A stretch of 64,000 nucleotides of DNA from Nocardia colli (GTDB lineage: Bacteria > Actinomycetota > Actinomycetes > Mycobacteriales > Mycobacteriaceae), in assembly GCF_008704205.1 (NCBI RefSeq), contig NZ_VXLC01000015.1, forward strand, positions 372,001-436,000, read 5' to 3'. Positions 15,809 through 24,500 of the stretch are shown in pieces (position 1 is the stretch's first letter; each line of letters opens with the position of its first letter). Below the pieces are notes generated by a model. That model was not told where the DNA came from. It made no database searches and was given only the letters and a program-made list of their open reading frames with translations. A program made the translations under genes and the position numbers.

Positions 15809-17014
15809 ATGGATCGCCGGGACAAGGGGATAAGCCGGCGCAATGTGCTGGTGGCAGCGGGAGCCTCGGTCGTACTGACCGCGCTGGCGGAGCCCGCGCA
15901 GGCCCTGACGATCACGCGGAAAGTGTCTCCCGGCCCGGACGATCCGGGACAGCGGGCGGCCCTGGCGGAACAGGCGATCGTGCAGCGGCACGTGCGCACG
16001 CTCTGGGGCCGGCCGCAGATGCGGCTGGGCACGCTGTACTGGCCGGGGACCTGGCTGGATCAGTCGTTCGTGAAATGGTGCTACTGGTGGCAGGCGCACC
16101 TGCTCGACTGCGCGGTGGACGCCGCGCACCGGGCCCGCACTCCCGAACGGATCGAGCGAGTCGTCGCCCTCGCCCGCGGTATCCGGGTCCGCAACCTCAC
16201 CGGCTGGACCAACCGGTACTACGACGACATGTCTTGGCTGGTGCTGGCATTGGAGCGGGCCGACCGGCTGCTCGGTGTCCGGTTCAGTGAGGCGGTCGAC
16301 GACTTGGGGGCCGACTTGGTCGGCGGCTGGAACCCGGAGATCGGCGCGGTGCCCTGGCGGATCGACGACGAGTACTACAGCACCTCCGCGATCGGCCCGG
16401 CCGGCATCGCCATGGCCCGGTTGGGCAATCTGTCCCGGGCCAGGGAACTCGCCGATTTCCTGGAGACCCGGTTGCGGGACAACGACACCGGCTTGATCTT
16501 CGACGGCATCCACGAGCCCGGCGGCCGGGTGGATCGCACCGCCCTCACTTACTGCCAGGGCGTGGCCATCGGTCTCCAGACCGAGTTGGCAATACGCACC
16601 GGCGAATCGGCGCATCGCCGGCGCGCGGCTGCCCTCGTCGCCGCGGTCGGGGACCGCATGACGGACAGGGGAGTGATCGCCGCGGCCTCGGGGGACGACT
16701 CCGGATTGTTCATGGGCATCCTGGCCCGGTATCTCGCGGAAGCCGCGCTGGCCCTTGGCGATACCACCGCCGCGAACATCGTGCACGCGTCCGCACGGGC
16801 CGCGTGGCAGCATCGCGCGGAGGTCGACGGGCTACCGCTGTTCGGCATGGACTGGCGGCGCCCGGTCACGGTGCCCGCGCCGCCGGGAACCTTTCCTCAG
16901 CTCATGTACTCCTCCGCCGCGTCGTCGGGGAACCTGAGCCGCGATCTGTCGGTACAGCTGAGCGGATGGATGCTGCTCGAAGCGGATTACCAGCTGGTCG
17001 CTGCCGGTCGCTGA
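15809..17014 (+). CDS. secreted glycoside hydrolase family 76 protein
   Basis: A 401-residue protein with a Tat-like signal (SRRNVLVAAGASVVLTALAEPAQA, cleavage near residue 33) and an (alpha/alpha)6 barrel pattern of GH76, the endo-alpha-1,6-mannanase family. The catalytic Asp pair characteristic of the family is visible in NRYYDDMSWLVLALERA. Other barrel helices follow (YYSTSAIGPAGIAMARLG, DRTALTYCQGVAIGLQTEL). It probably cleaves alpha-mannan or a mannose-containing cell-wall glycan outside the cytoplasm. GGGAG about 10 bases upstream supports the start. A 9-base stem hairpin follows 68 bases after the stop and may end its transcript. Confidence 0.8.
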   Translation: MDRRDKGISRRNVLVAAGASVVLTALAEPAQALTITRKVSPGPDDPGQRAALAEQAIVQRHVRTLWGRPQMRLGTLYWPGTWLDQSFVKWCYWWQAHLLDCAVDAAHRARTPERIERVVALARGIRVRNLTGWTNRYYDDMSWLVLALERADRLLGVRFSEAVDDLGADLVGGWNPEIGAVPWRIDDEYYSTSAIGPAGIAMARLGNLSRARELADFLETRLRDNDTGLIFDGIHEPGGRVDRTALTYCQGVAIGLQTELAIRTGESAHRRRAAALVAAVGDRMTDRGVIAAASGDDSGLFMGILARYLAEAALALGDTTAANIVHASARAAWQHRAEVDGLPLFGMDWRRPVTVPAPPGTFPQLMYSSAASSGNLSRDLSVQLSGWMLLEADYQLVAAGR

Positions 17015-17081
17015 GCCCTCGGTTCGAAATCGCCGAGCATATCGGGCCTTTCGGATACCGGCCGGTTGCCTTTTTTGCCCG

Positions 17082-17104
17082 AATACCCCCGGATGGGGGG
17101 TATT
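17082..17104. terminator. hairpin after the GH76 gene, possible terminator
   Basis: AATACCCCC at 17082-17090 and GGGGGTATT at 17096-17104 form a perfect 9-base stem with a 5-base loop, located between the GH76 gene and the PKS locus. There is no T-tract after it on the plus strand, so it would be a non-canonical high-GC actinomycete terminator; it could instead be an operator. Confidence 0.45.
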
Positions 17105-17173
17105 GCCGCGCCCGCCAATTATGGACGAATTATCTATACATTACGCAAAGGTGGAGTTCTATAATTTGCATGT

Positions 17174-17195
17174 AAGTTGTTCCGGTTGACAACTT
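17174..17195. promoter_or_regulatory. inverted repeat overlapping the likely PKS promoter
   Basis: AAGTTGT at 17174-17180 and ACAACTT at 17189-17195 form a perfect 7-base inverted repeat with an 8-base centre. The right arm overlaps the TTGACA element at 17186-17191, the position of a repressor site that would block RNA polymerase. The region is the AT-richest part of the locus. Operator function is inferred from this overlap only. Confidence 0.4.
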
Positions 17196-17213
17196 TTCGC
17201 ACCGCGGTAATGC
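17186..17213 (+). promoter_or_regulatory. probable promoter of the PKS operon
   Basis: TTGACA at 17186-17191 is a perfect -35 box. TAATGC at 17208-17213 lies 16 bases downstream as an imperfect -10. Transcription would begin near 17220, just at or before the GGAGG of the 34-codon leader ORF (ATG at 17232), leaving a very short 5' leader. No other such match was seen between the GH76 gene and PKS-A. Confidence 0.4.
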
Positions 17214-17231
17214 TGTCAGCGGAGGTCGAAG

Positions 17232-17336
17232 ATGAACTTTACGCCCTTGATCGACGCTTCGAATAATCACGTACAAATCGATTCCGTCGACCGGTGGCGG
17301 CCGTTGATCTCGGCCCTGGTGGGGAATCGAGGATGA
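17232..17336 (+). CDS. 34-residue leader ORF translationally coupled to PKS-A
   Basis: A small ORF with a perfect GGAGG (17221-17225) six bases before ATG. The peptide starts MNFTPLIDASNNHVQ and ends RPLISALVGNRG; it has no recognised family. Its TGA lies at 17334-17336, three bases before the PKS-A ATG, and the GAGGA ribosome site of PKS-A is inside its last codons, so ribosomes finishing it can start PKS-A. It may be a coupling leader, an attenuator-type sensor peptide or a real small protein. The strong ribosome site is stronger than that of the PKS gene itself. Evidence is structural only; codon statistics are too short to judge. Confidence 0.5.
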   Translation: MNFTPLIDASNNHVQIDSVDRWRPLISALVGNRG

Positions 17337-17339
17337 CCG

Positions 17340-20300
17340 ATGGCCGATGAGGCTGAACTACGCAGGTATCTGAAGAAGGCCGCCCGCGAGCTGTATGAGA
17401 CGCAGCAGCGGCTGCGCGAGCTGGAAGCGAAATCCAGTGAGCCGGTTGCGATTATCGGCATGTCGTGCCGGTTTGCGGGCGGGGTGCGGTCACCGGAAGA
17501 CCTGTGGGACTGCGTGATAGCGGGCCGCGACCTGGTCGCCGAGTTTCCGGCCGATCGGGGCTGGGACCTGGATTCGATATTCGCGGCGGACCCGGACACG
17601 TTCGCCGAATCCGCCGCCGGTCGCGGCGCTTTCCTCGAGCGCCCGGGGGAATTCGATGCCGGGTTCTTCGGTATCAGTCCGCGCGAGGCGCTGGCGATAG
17701 ACCCGCAGCAACGGCAGGTGCTGGAAGTTGCCTGGGAGACAGTCGAACGGGCCAGAATCGATCCGGCCGAGTTGCGGGGCAGCGACACCGGGGTATTCGT
17801 CGGCATGACGGGCCAGGGCTATGGATTCGGTGCGCCGACCGGGATGGGTGACGCGGAATCCTATTTGGTGACCGGAAATATCTCGGCGATGGCGTCCGGG
17901 CGGCTCGCCTATTTCCTCGGCCTGCACGGGCCCGCGGTCACGCTGGACACCACGTGCTCGTCGTCGTTGGTGGCGCTGCACCAGGCCGTCCAGTCGCTGC
18001 GGTCGGGGCAGACCTCGATGGCCCTGGTCGGCGGCGTCACGGTGATGGCGACGCACCTGACCTTCGCGATGTTCGCCCGGCAGCGCGCGCTCGCCGCGGA
18101 CGGCCGGTGCAAGGCCTTCGCGGCCGGGGCCGACGGCACCGCCTGGGGTGAGGGCATCGGCATGGTTCTGGTCGAACGGCTCTCGGACGCAGAGCGTCTG
18201 GGCCACCCGGTGCTGGCGGTGGTGCGCGGCGCGGCGGTGAACTCCGACGGCGCGTCGAACGGGCTGACGGCGCCCAACGGGCTGGCCCAGCAGCGGGTGA
18301 TCGCGGCGGCGCTGGCCGACGCCCGGCTGCGGCCGGACCAGATCGACCTGGTGGAGGGGCACGGCACCGGCACGGTGCTCGGCGACCCGATCGAGGTGCA
18401 GGCGCTGCATGCCACCTACGGCAAGCAGCGTCCCGCCGATCGGCCGCTCTGGCTCGGATCGGTGAAATCGAATGTGGCGCACACCCAATCCGCCGCCGGA
18501 GTGGCCGGTCTGATCAAGGCGGTCGAGGCGATCCGGCACGGTGTGGTGCCGCCGACCTTGCACGTCGACGAGCCGACTCGGCACGCGGACTGGTCGCCGG
18601 GCACGATCCGGCTGGCCACCCGAGCCTGTCCGTGGCCAGAACACGAGGGGCCACGCCGGGCGGGGGTGTCGTCGTTCGGCATGAGCGGCACCAACGCCCA
18701 CGTCATCCTCGAGCAGCATGTGCGGCCCGAGCCGGAACCCGACGCCGGCACAGCGGAGCCGGCCGCGCCTGTCGCCTGGGTGTTGTCCGGGAAGAGCGCG
18801 GGCGCGCTGGCCGGCCAGGCGACCCGGCTGCACGCCGCGCTGACGGCCGATCCGGACCTGAGCCCTACCGCTGTCGGCTATTCGCTGGCCACCACCCGAA
18901 CTGTCTTCGACCATCGTGCGGTGGTGGTCGGCCGCACCCGCATCGAACTCGTCGATCCGTTGACCGACCTGTCGGCTTCGAGCTCCGTCATCCGCACGCA
19001 CACGCGTGGCGCGGGCAAGACCGCGATGATGCTGCCCGGCCAGGGTAGTCAGTGGATCGGTATGGGTAGCCAGCTGTATCGCGAGTTCCCGGTCTACGCC
19101 GCGGCTTTCGACGACGTGTGCGCGAGTTTCGCGCCGCTGCTGGACCGTCCGTTGCGGCAGGTCGTGTTCGTACCTGGCGAGGAGCATCTGCTCGATCGCA
19201 CCGACTACACCCAGCCCGCGTTGTTCGCCGTCGAGGTCGCCCTCTTCCGGCTGCTCGAATCCTGGGGACTGCGACCGGATTTCGTCATCGGGCACTCGAT
19301 CGGTGAGCTGGCCGCCGCTCACGTGGCAGGTGTCTTCGCGCTGCCGGACGCCGCGACGGTGGTCGCGGCGCGCGGCCGGCTGATGCAGCAGCTGCCGCCG
19401 GGTGTCATGGTGTCGCTGCGCGCCCGCCACGACGAGGTGCTGGAGTCGCTGGCGGGGCTGGAATCCGACGTCGCGGTCGCGGCGTGCAACGGGCCGAACG
19501 CCACGGTGATCTCCGGTGACGAAGCCGCGGTGCTGACCGTCGCGCGCCAGTGGCGCGACCGTGGCCGCCGGGTCAAGCGGCTGCGCGCCGACCGGGCCTT
19601 CCATTCCCCGCACCTCGACGGCGTGCTGGCCGAATTCGGGCAGGTCGTCGCGAGTGTGCCGCGGGGCGCCGCGTCGATTCCGGTGATCTCCAACGTGACC
19701 GGTGCGCCGGTGTCGGCCGACGACCTGAGGTCGGTCGACTATTGGCTGCGGCAGGCGCGTGAACCGGTCCGCTTCGTCGACGGGCTGCGGCAGCTGCTCA
19801 CGGCGGGCGTCACCACCTTGATCGAGGTGGGTCCGGGCACCGTGTTGTCGGACATGAGCTACGAGTGCATCGATGATGCCCGGTGCGTCGCGATTCCGGC
19901 GCTGCGGTCGGCGACCGGCGAGGCCGACGGACTCGTGAAAGCGGTTGCGGGCGTGTGGGTTCGCGGCATACCGGTGAACTGGGGCGCGATGTTCGCGGAC
20001 ACCAGGACCGTGGACCTGCCCACCTACGCCTTTCAGCGTCGGAACTATTGGATCGACACCACTTTGGCACGCGAATCGGCAGCTGCGACAGCGGCTTTCG
20101 GTACAGCGCCGATACCGGACAGCAGCGATCCGTCCACTGTCTCGATGTCGCCTGTGCAAGAGCGGCTTTCGGCCCTGCCGGCCGGGGAATGGCCGGACGT
20201 CCTGCTCGACGTGGTCACCGCGCAGTTGCGCGAGATCGTGGTGGACCTGCTCGACGCCGAAATCGACCTCGACGCGTCCGTCCTCGACCTGGGCCTGACC

Positions 20301-20465
20301 TCGCTGTCTGTCTTGGAGTTCCGCAGCCGACTGAATGTGGCTGCCGGAATCACGGTCTCGGTCGAGGACCTGCTCCGTAATCCGACCCCCCGCGCCGTTG
20401 CCGCATTGCTGGCCGCCGCCGTCCGACTGCCGGATCGGCCCGAATCAACCGTGCTCGCGGTGTGA
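17340..20465 (+). CDS. type I modular PKS, KS-AT-ACP (PKS-A), likely terminal module
   Basis: A 1041-residue single-module PKS with N-terminal class 1 docking helix (DEAELRRYLKKAARELYET), KS (about 35-460; Cys206 in TTCSSS, HGTGT, and an NVAH motif where NIGH is usual), AT (about 560-870; Ser653 in GHSIGE and AFHSP, both indicating malonyl-CoA) and ACP (about 960-1030; Ser988 in LGLTSLS, where LGxDS is usual). There is no KR, DH, ER or thioesterase, and no C-terminal docking segment after the ACP. It would therefore do one malonyl extension without reduction and hold a beta-ketoacyl-ACP. The missing C-terminal docking region and thioesterase suggest it is last in the assembly line although first in gene order. 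The AfsA-family gene follows 23 bases later and may take the product. Confidence 0.92.
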   Translation: MADEAELRRYLKKAARELYETQQRLRELEAKSSEPVAIIGMSCRFAGGVRSPEDLWDCVIAGRDLVAEFPADRGWDLDSIFAADPDTFAESAAGRGAFLERPGEFDAGFFGISPREALAIDPQQRQVLEVAWETVERARIDPAELRGSDTGVFVGMTGQGYGFGAPTGMGDAESYLVTGNISAMASGRLAYFLGLHGPAVTLDTTCSSSLVALHQAVQSLRSGQTSMALVGGVTVMATHLTFAMFARQRALAADGRCKAFAAGADGTAWGEGIGMVLVERLSDAERLGHPVLAVVRGAAVNSDGASNGLTAPNGLAQQRVIAAALADARLRPDQIDLVEGHGTGTVLGDPIEVQALHATYGKQRPADRPLWLGSVKSNVAHTQSAAGVAGLIKAVEAIRHGVVPPTLHVDEPTRHADWSPGTIRLATRACPWPEHEGPRRAGVSSFGMSGTNAHVILEQHVRPEPEPDAGTAEPAAPVAWVLSGKSAGALAGQATRLHAALTADPDLSPTAVGYSLATTRTVFDHRAVVVGRTRIELVDPLTDLSASSSVIRTHTRGAGKTAMMLPGQGSQWIGMGSQLYREFPVYAAAFDDVCASFAPLLDRPLRQVVFVPGEEHLLDRTDYTQPALFAVEVALFRLLESWGLRPDFVIGHSIGELAAAHVAGVFALPDAATVVAARGRLMQQLPPGVMVSLRARHDEVLESLAGLESDVAVAACNGPNATVISGDEAAVLTVARQWRDRGRRVKRLRADRAFHSPHLDGVLAEFGQVVASVPRGAASIPVISNVTGAPVSADDLRSVDYWLRQAREPVRFVDGLRQLLTAGVTTLIEVGPGTVLSDMSYECIDDARCVAIPALRSATGEADGLVKAVAGVWVRGIPVNWGAMFADTRTVDLPTYAFQRRNYWIDTTLARESAAATAAFGTAPIPDSSDPSTVSMSPVQERLSALPAGEWPDVLLDVVTAQLREIVVDLLDAEIDLDASVLDLGLTSLSVLEFRSRLNVAAGITVSVEDLLRNPTPRAVAALLAAAVRLPDRPESTVLAV

Positions 20466-20488
20466 ACGCGCACCGAGAAGGAACGCCG

Positions 20489-21460
20489 ATGACGAAGAAT
20501 CTGCTGGAAACCGGGCCGCCGCGGCGCGACGGCCTCACCTTCGATCAAACCGTGCCGCGCACGCTCGCCCATCGCCGCGCCCTCGGCGAGGTGTACGTCG
20601 CGGACACCGTGCAGGCCGGGCCTGCGGAGTTCCTGGCCGCGATCCAGCTGCCGCGCGCGCACTCGCTGTGGTTCGACCGGACGGTGGACTACCACGATCC
20701 GCTGTCCACCATCGAAGCGATCCGGCAGGCGATGCTCGTGGTCGGCCAGCGCTACGGGCAGGTGCCGGCCGATAACCCACTCAGCCTGCAGCGCATGGCA
20801 TTCAGCGTGGAGGACCTGAGCGCATTCCGGGACGACCGGCGCTCGCCGCTCGAGGGCATCGTCCGGATCCACTCGGACCAGGGCCGCCCGGGCGACTACT
20901 TCGTCGACACCGCGTTCGAGGCGACCTTGACCATCGACTCCGCGCTGGCGTTGACCGTGCGCGGCAGCGGGATCGTGTTCACCCGCGACGCCTACGACGG
21001 CATGCGCCTGGTCCAGCGGGCCGAACGCGCCACGGGGGTGACCGGCGCCGGACCCGTCGTCACCCTGGTCGAACCGGTGCGGGTGGGGCGCCGCGATCAC
21101 CGCAATGTGGTGTTGGCGACGGTGTCGCACGACGACGGGGTGGTGCTGGTCGTCGATCAGAGCCACCCCTCGTTCTTCGATCACCCGTATGACCACGTCC
21201 CCGGGCCGCTGCTGCTGGAGGCGTTCCGCCAGGCGGCGATACTGGCGAGCGGCAGTCCGGATACCCCGGTGGTCACCGCGGCCGAGATCGAGTTCGCCGG
21301 ATTCGCGGAGTTGGACGCGATCGTCGAATGCACCACCGAGACCGACGCCGAATCCGCCCTGGGCGGAACCGAAGTCGTCGTCGGCTTCCACCAATTCGGC
21401 AAGCAGGTCGCGCACGGCCGGATCGAGTTGTCGCCCTATCCGGCCGGCAGTTACCGATAA
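20489..21460 (+). CDS. AfsA-family gamma-butyrolactone biosynthesis protein
   Basis: A 323-residue protein with two AfsA hot-dog repeats: the first around LPRAHSLWFDRTVDYHDPLS (residues about 45-130), the second around SHPSFFDHPYDHVPG and LLLEAFRQAA (about 215-300). AfsA, ScbA and BarX join a beta-ketoacyl chain from an acyl carrier protein to dihydroxyacetone phosphate, the first step to A-factor-type hormones. Here the gene is inside a PKS operon, directly after a KS-AT-ACP module that should present such a beta-ketoacyl chain. The start at 20489 has GAGAAGGAA upstream; an earlier in-frame start overlaps PKS-A. No BprA-type butenolide reductase or ArpA-type receptor gene is close by, so product release or hormone synthesis is inferred. 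Confidence 0.88.
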   Translation: MTKNLLETGPPRRDGLTFDQTVPRTLAHRRALGEVYVADTVQAGPAEFLAAIQLPRAHSLWFDRTVDYHDPLSTIEAIRQAMLVVGQRYGQVPADNPLSLQRMAFSVEDLSAFRDDRRSPLEGIVRIHSDQGRPGDYFVDTAFEATLTIDSALALTVRGSGIVFTRDAYDGMRLVQRAERATGVTGAGPVVTLVEPVRVGRRDHRNVVLATVSHDDGVVLVVDQSHPSFFDHPYDHVPGPLLLEAFRQAAILASGSPDTPVVTAAEIEFAGFAELDAIVECTTETDAESALGGTEVVVGFHQFGKQVAHGRIELSPYPAGSYR

Positions 21461-21477
21461 TCCCCCATCGATCTCCC

Positions 21478-21507
21478 CGGCCGAACACGCGCAGAACCGT
21501 TCGGCCG
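21478..21507. other. intercistronic hairpin between AfsA-like gene and PKS-B
   Basis: CGGCCGAAC at 21478-21486 and GTTCGGCCG at 21499-21507 form a perfect 9-base stem with a 12-base loop in the 129-base gap before PKS-B. No T-tract follows. It may be a partial terminator, an RNA-stability element or a processing site that sets expression of the upstream genes apart from the large modules. Confidence 0.45.
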
Positions 21508-21589
21508 CAATTCAACTCGTGAAATCGGGACGTCCGTCGCACCAGCTCGCGTCAGGACCGGACTCGTGCATGCAGGAAGGCGAACAACG

Positions 21590-24500
21590 ATGGCAACCGA
21601 ATCCGATCTCCGCAAGTACCTCAAGCGGGCCGCGATCGATCTACAGGACACGCGACAGCGACTCCAGGACGTGGAATCCCGGGTGCACGAACCGATTGCC
21701 ATCGTGGGCATGGGGTGCCGGTTCCCCGGCGACATCCAGAATCCGGGCGACCTGTTCCAGGCGACGCTCGAAGGCCGGGATCTGATCTCCGAGTTCCCGG
21801 CCGATCGCGGCTGGGATATCGAGTCGGCGTATCACCCGGACCGGGACCATCGAGGCACGTTCTATGTCCGCCGCGGCGGATTCCTCACCCGTCCCGGCGA
21901 TTTCGATCCCGGCTTCTTCGGCATCTCGCCGCGCGAGGCGCTGGCGATGGATCCGCAGCAGCGCCAGCTGCTCGAAGTCGCCTGGGAGGCAATCGAGAAC
22001 TCGAGCATCGATCCGACCACACTGGCCGGCACCGAGACCGGCGTGTTCGCGGGAGTCATCACGCCGACCTTCCGGCCGGACCCCGACGATATGGGCTCGT
22101 TCCACGGGATGATGTTGACCGGCAACACCGGCAGCATCGCCACCGGTCGCATCGCCTACACGCTGGGTTTGGAAGGTCCTGCGGTGACGGTGGATACGGC
22201 GTGCGCGTCGTCACTGGTCGCGGTGCATCAGGCGGTGCGGTCGCTGCGCGGCGGCGAGATCTCGATGGCGCTGGCGGGCGGCTCGACCATGATCTCCGGT
22301 ATCGCCGATTGCGTGGAGTTCTGTGCGATGGGTGCGCTCGCGTCGGACGGGCGGTGTAAATCGTTCGCGGACAACGCCGATGGGTTCAGCGTCGCCGAGG
22401 GGGTCGGCGTCCTGGTGCTCGAGCGGCTCTCCGACGCGCGCCGCAACGGCCGTCGCGTGCTGGCGGTGATCCGTGGTTCCGCGGTGAATCAGGACGGCGC
22501 GAGTAATGGCCTGACCGCGCCGAACGGCCCGGCGCAGCAGCGGGTGATCAAGCTGGCGCTCTCGGACGCCCAGTTGGCCGCGCGGGAGGTCGACGTGATG
22601 GAGGCCCACGGCACCGGTACCGCGCTGGGCGACCCCATCGAGGCGACCGCTCTACTGGCCACCTACGGCCGCGAACGGGTGCACGAGCCCTTACTGCTGG
22701 GGTCGGTGAAGTCGAACATCGGGCACAGCATGGCGGCGGCCGGGGTGGCCGGTGTGATCAAGATGGTCGAGGCATTGCGGCGCGGCATCGTTCCGCCCAC
22801 CCTGCACGCGGATACTCCGAGCACGCAGATCGATTGGGACAGTGGGCAGGTGGCGTTGGTCACCGAGCCGCGGGACTGGCCGGCGAACGGGCATCCGCGC
22901 CGTGCCGCGGTGTCGTCGTTCGGTATCAGTGGGACGAACGCGCATCTGATCCTGGAGCAGGCGCCGGTGGAGGCGACCGTGCCGGTGCCGGAACGAGTTG
23001 TGCCGCCGTTGATCCCGTGGGTGGTCTCGGCGAAGAGCCGGGACGCCCTGATCGGGCAGGCGCGGCGCCTGGCGCAGCAGGTTGAGCGAGAACCGGAGCT
23101 CGATCCCACCGATATCGGTCTGTCGCTGGTGAATTCGCGGACTCGTTATCCGCATCGTGCGGTGGTGCTCGGGCACAGTCGCGACGAGCTGGTGGCCGGG
23201 CTGGCGAATCTGGTGGCAGGTCAGGATGTTCCCGGTGTGGTGGTGGGCGCCGGTGCGGTCAAGGGCAAGACCGTCTTCGTGTTCTCGGGGCAGGGATCGC
23301 AGCGGCCGGAGATGGGACGCGAGCTCTACGACGCCTTCCCGGTGTATCGGGCGAAGTTCGACGAGATCTGTGCGCTGTTCGAGCCGTGGCTGGAGCGGTC
23401 GCTGCGCGCGGTGGTCTTCGCCGCCGCCGACAGTGACGATGCGGCGCTGCTCGATCGGACCGATTTCACGCAGGCCGGGCTGTTCGCCGTCGAGCTGGCG
23501 CTGTTCGAGCTGCTGCGCTCCTGGGGCGTGAAACCCGATGTAGTGCTGGGGCATTCGATCGGTGAGCTCGCCGCGGCCTGTGCGGCCGGTGTGTGGTCGT
23601 TGCCCGACGCGGTGCGGCTGGTGGCCGCGCGGGGCACGTTGATGGCGGCGCTACCCCCGGGTGGTGCGATGATCTCGCTCGCCGCCGGCGAGGAGGTCGT
23701 CGCGCCGTTGCTGTCCGGACGGGACGGCCAGGTGGGTATCGCGGCGGTGAATTCTCCTGATTCCGTGGTGATTTCCGGGGTCGAGGCGGTTGTCGAGGAG
23801 GTCGCCGCGGGGTTGGTGGCCGACGGGGTCAAGGCCACGCGGCTGCGCGTGAGTCATGCGTTCCACTCGCCGTTGATGGCGCCGATGCTCGCTGAATTCG
23901 ATGCTGTTTGCGCCGAACTGACTTATGACGAGGCGACGTTGCCGTTGGTGTCGAATGTGACCGGCCGTTTCGCGACGCCCGCTGAATTGCGCGATCCCGA
24001 GTACTGGGTTCGACACGTCAGTGCCCCGGTTCGTTTCGCCGATGGTGTCGCGAGCGCTGCTGAATACGCCAGGGCCGGTGCGACTTTGCTCGAAATCGGA
24101 CCGTCCGCTGGGTTGACCGGCTTGGTCACCGAAAGTCTGGCCGAGGACGACGAGGCGGACTTCGTCGCCGTCCCGGTCTTGCGTGCCCAGCGTCCGGAGC
24201 CTGTCGCGCTGCTGAGCGCGGTCGCCGTGGCGCACGGCCGCGGCACGTCCGTCGATTGGGCCGAGTTGTTCGCCGGAACTGGTGCGCAGATCATCGAATT
24301 GCCCACGTACGCCTTCGATCACAAGAACTACTGGGTCACCAGCGGAACCGGTTCGAGCGATCCGCGGCAGCTCGGTTTAGGGGCGGTGGAGCATCCGTTG
24401 CTGGGTGCGATGGTCGGTGTGGCCGACGGTGGCGGGGCATTGCTGTCGGGGCGGCTGTCGTTGTCGTCGCACGCATGGCTGGCCGATCACACGGTCGGCG

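Noticed and set aside
17082..17104. Canonical rho-independent terminator
   Set aside because: The stem is perfect but no T-tract follows on either strand, so only a possible terminator is reported.
17490..20159. 889-residue minus-strand frame across PKS-A
   Set aside because: Antisense shadow of high-GC coding sequence with low-complexity Arg/Gly/His-rich translation and no ribosome site.
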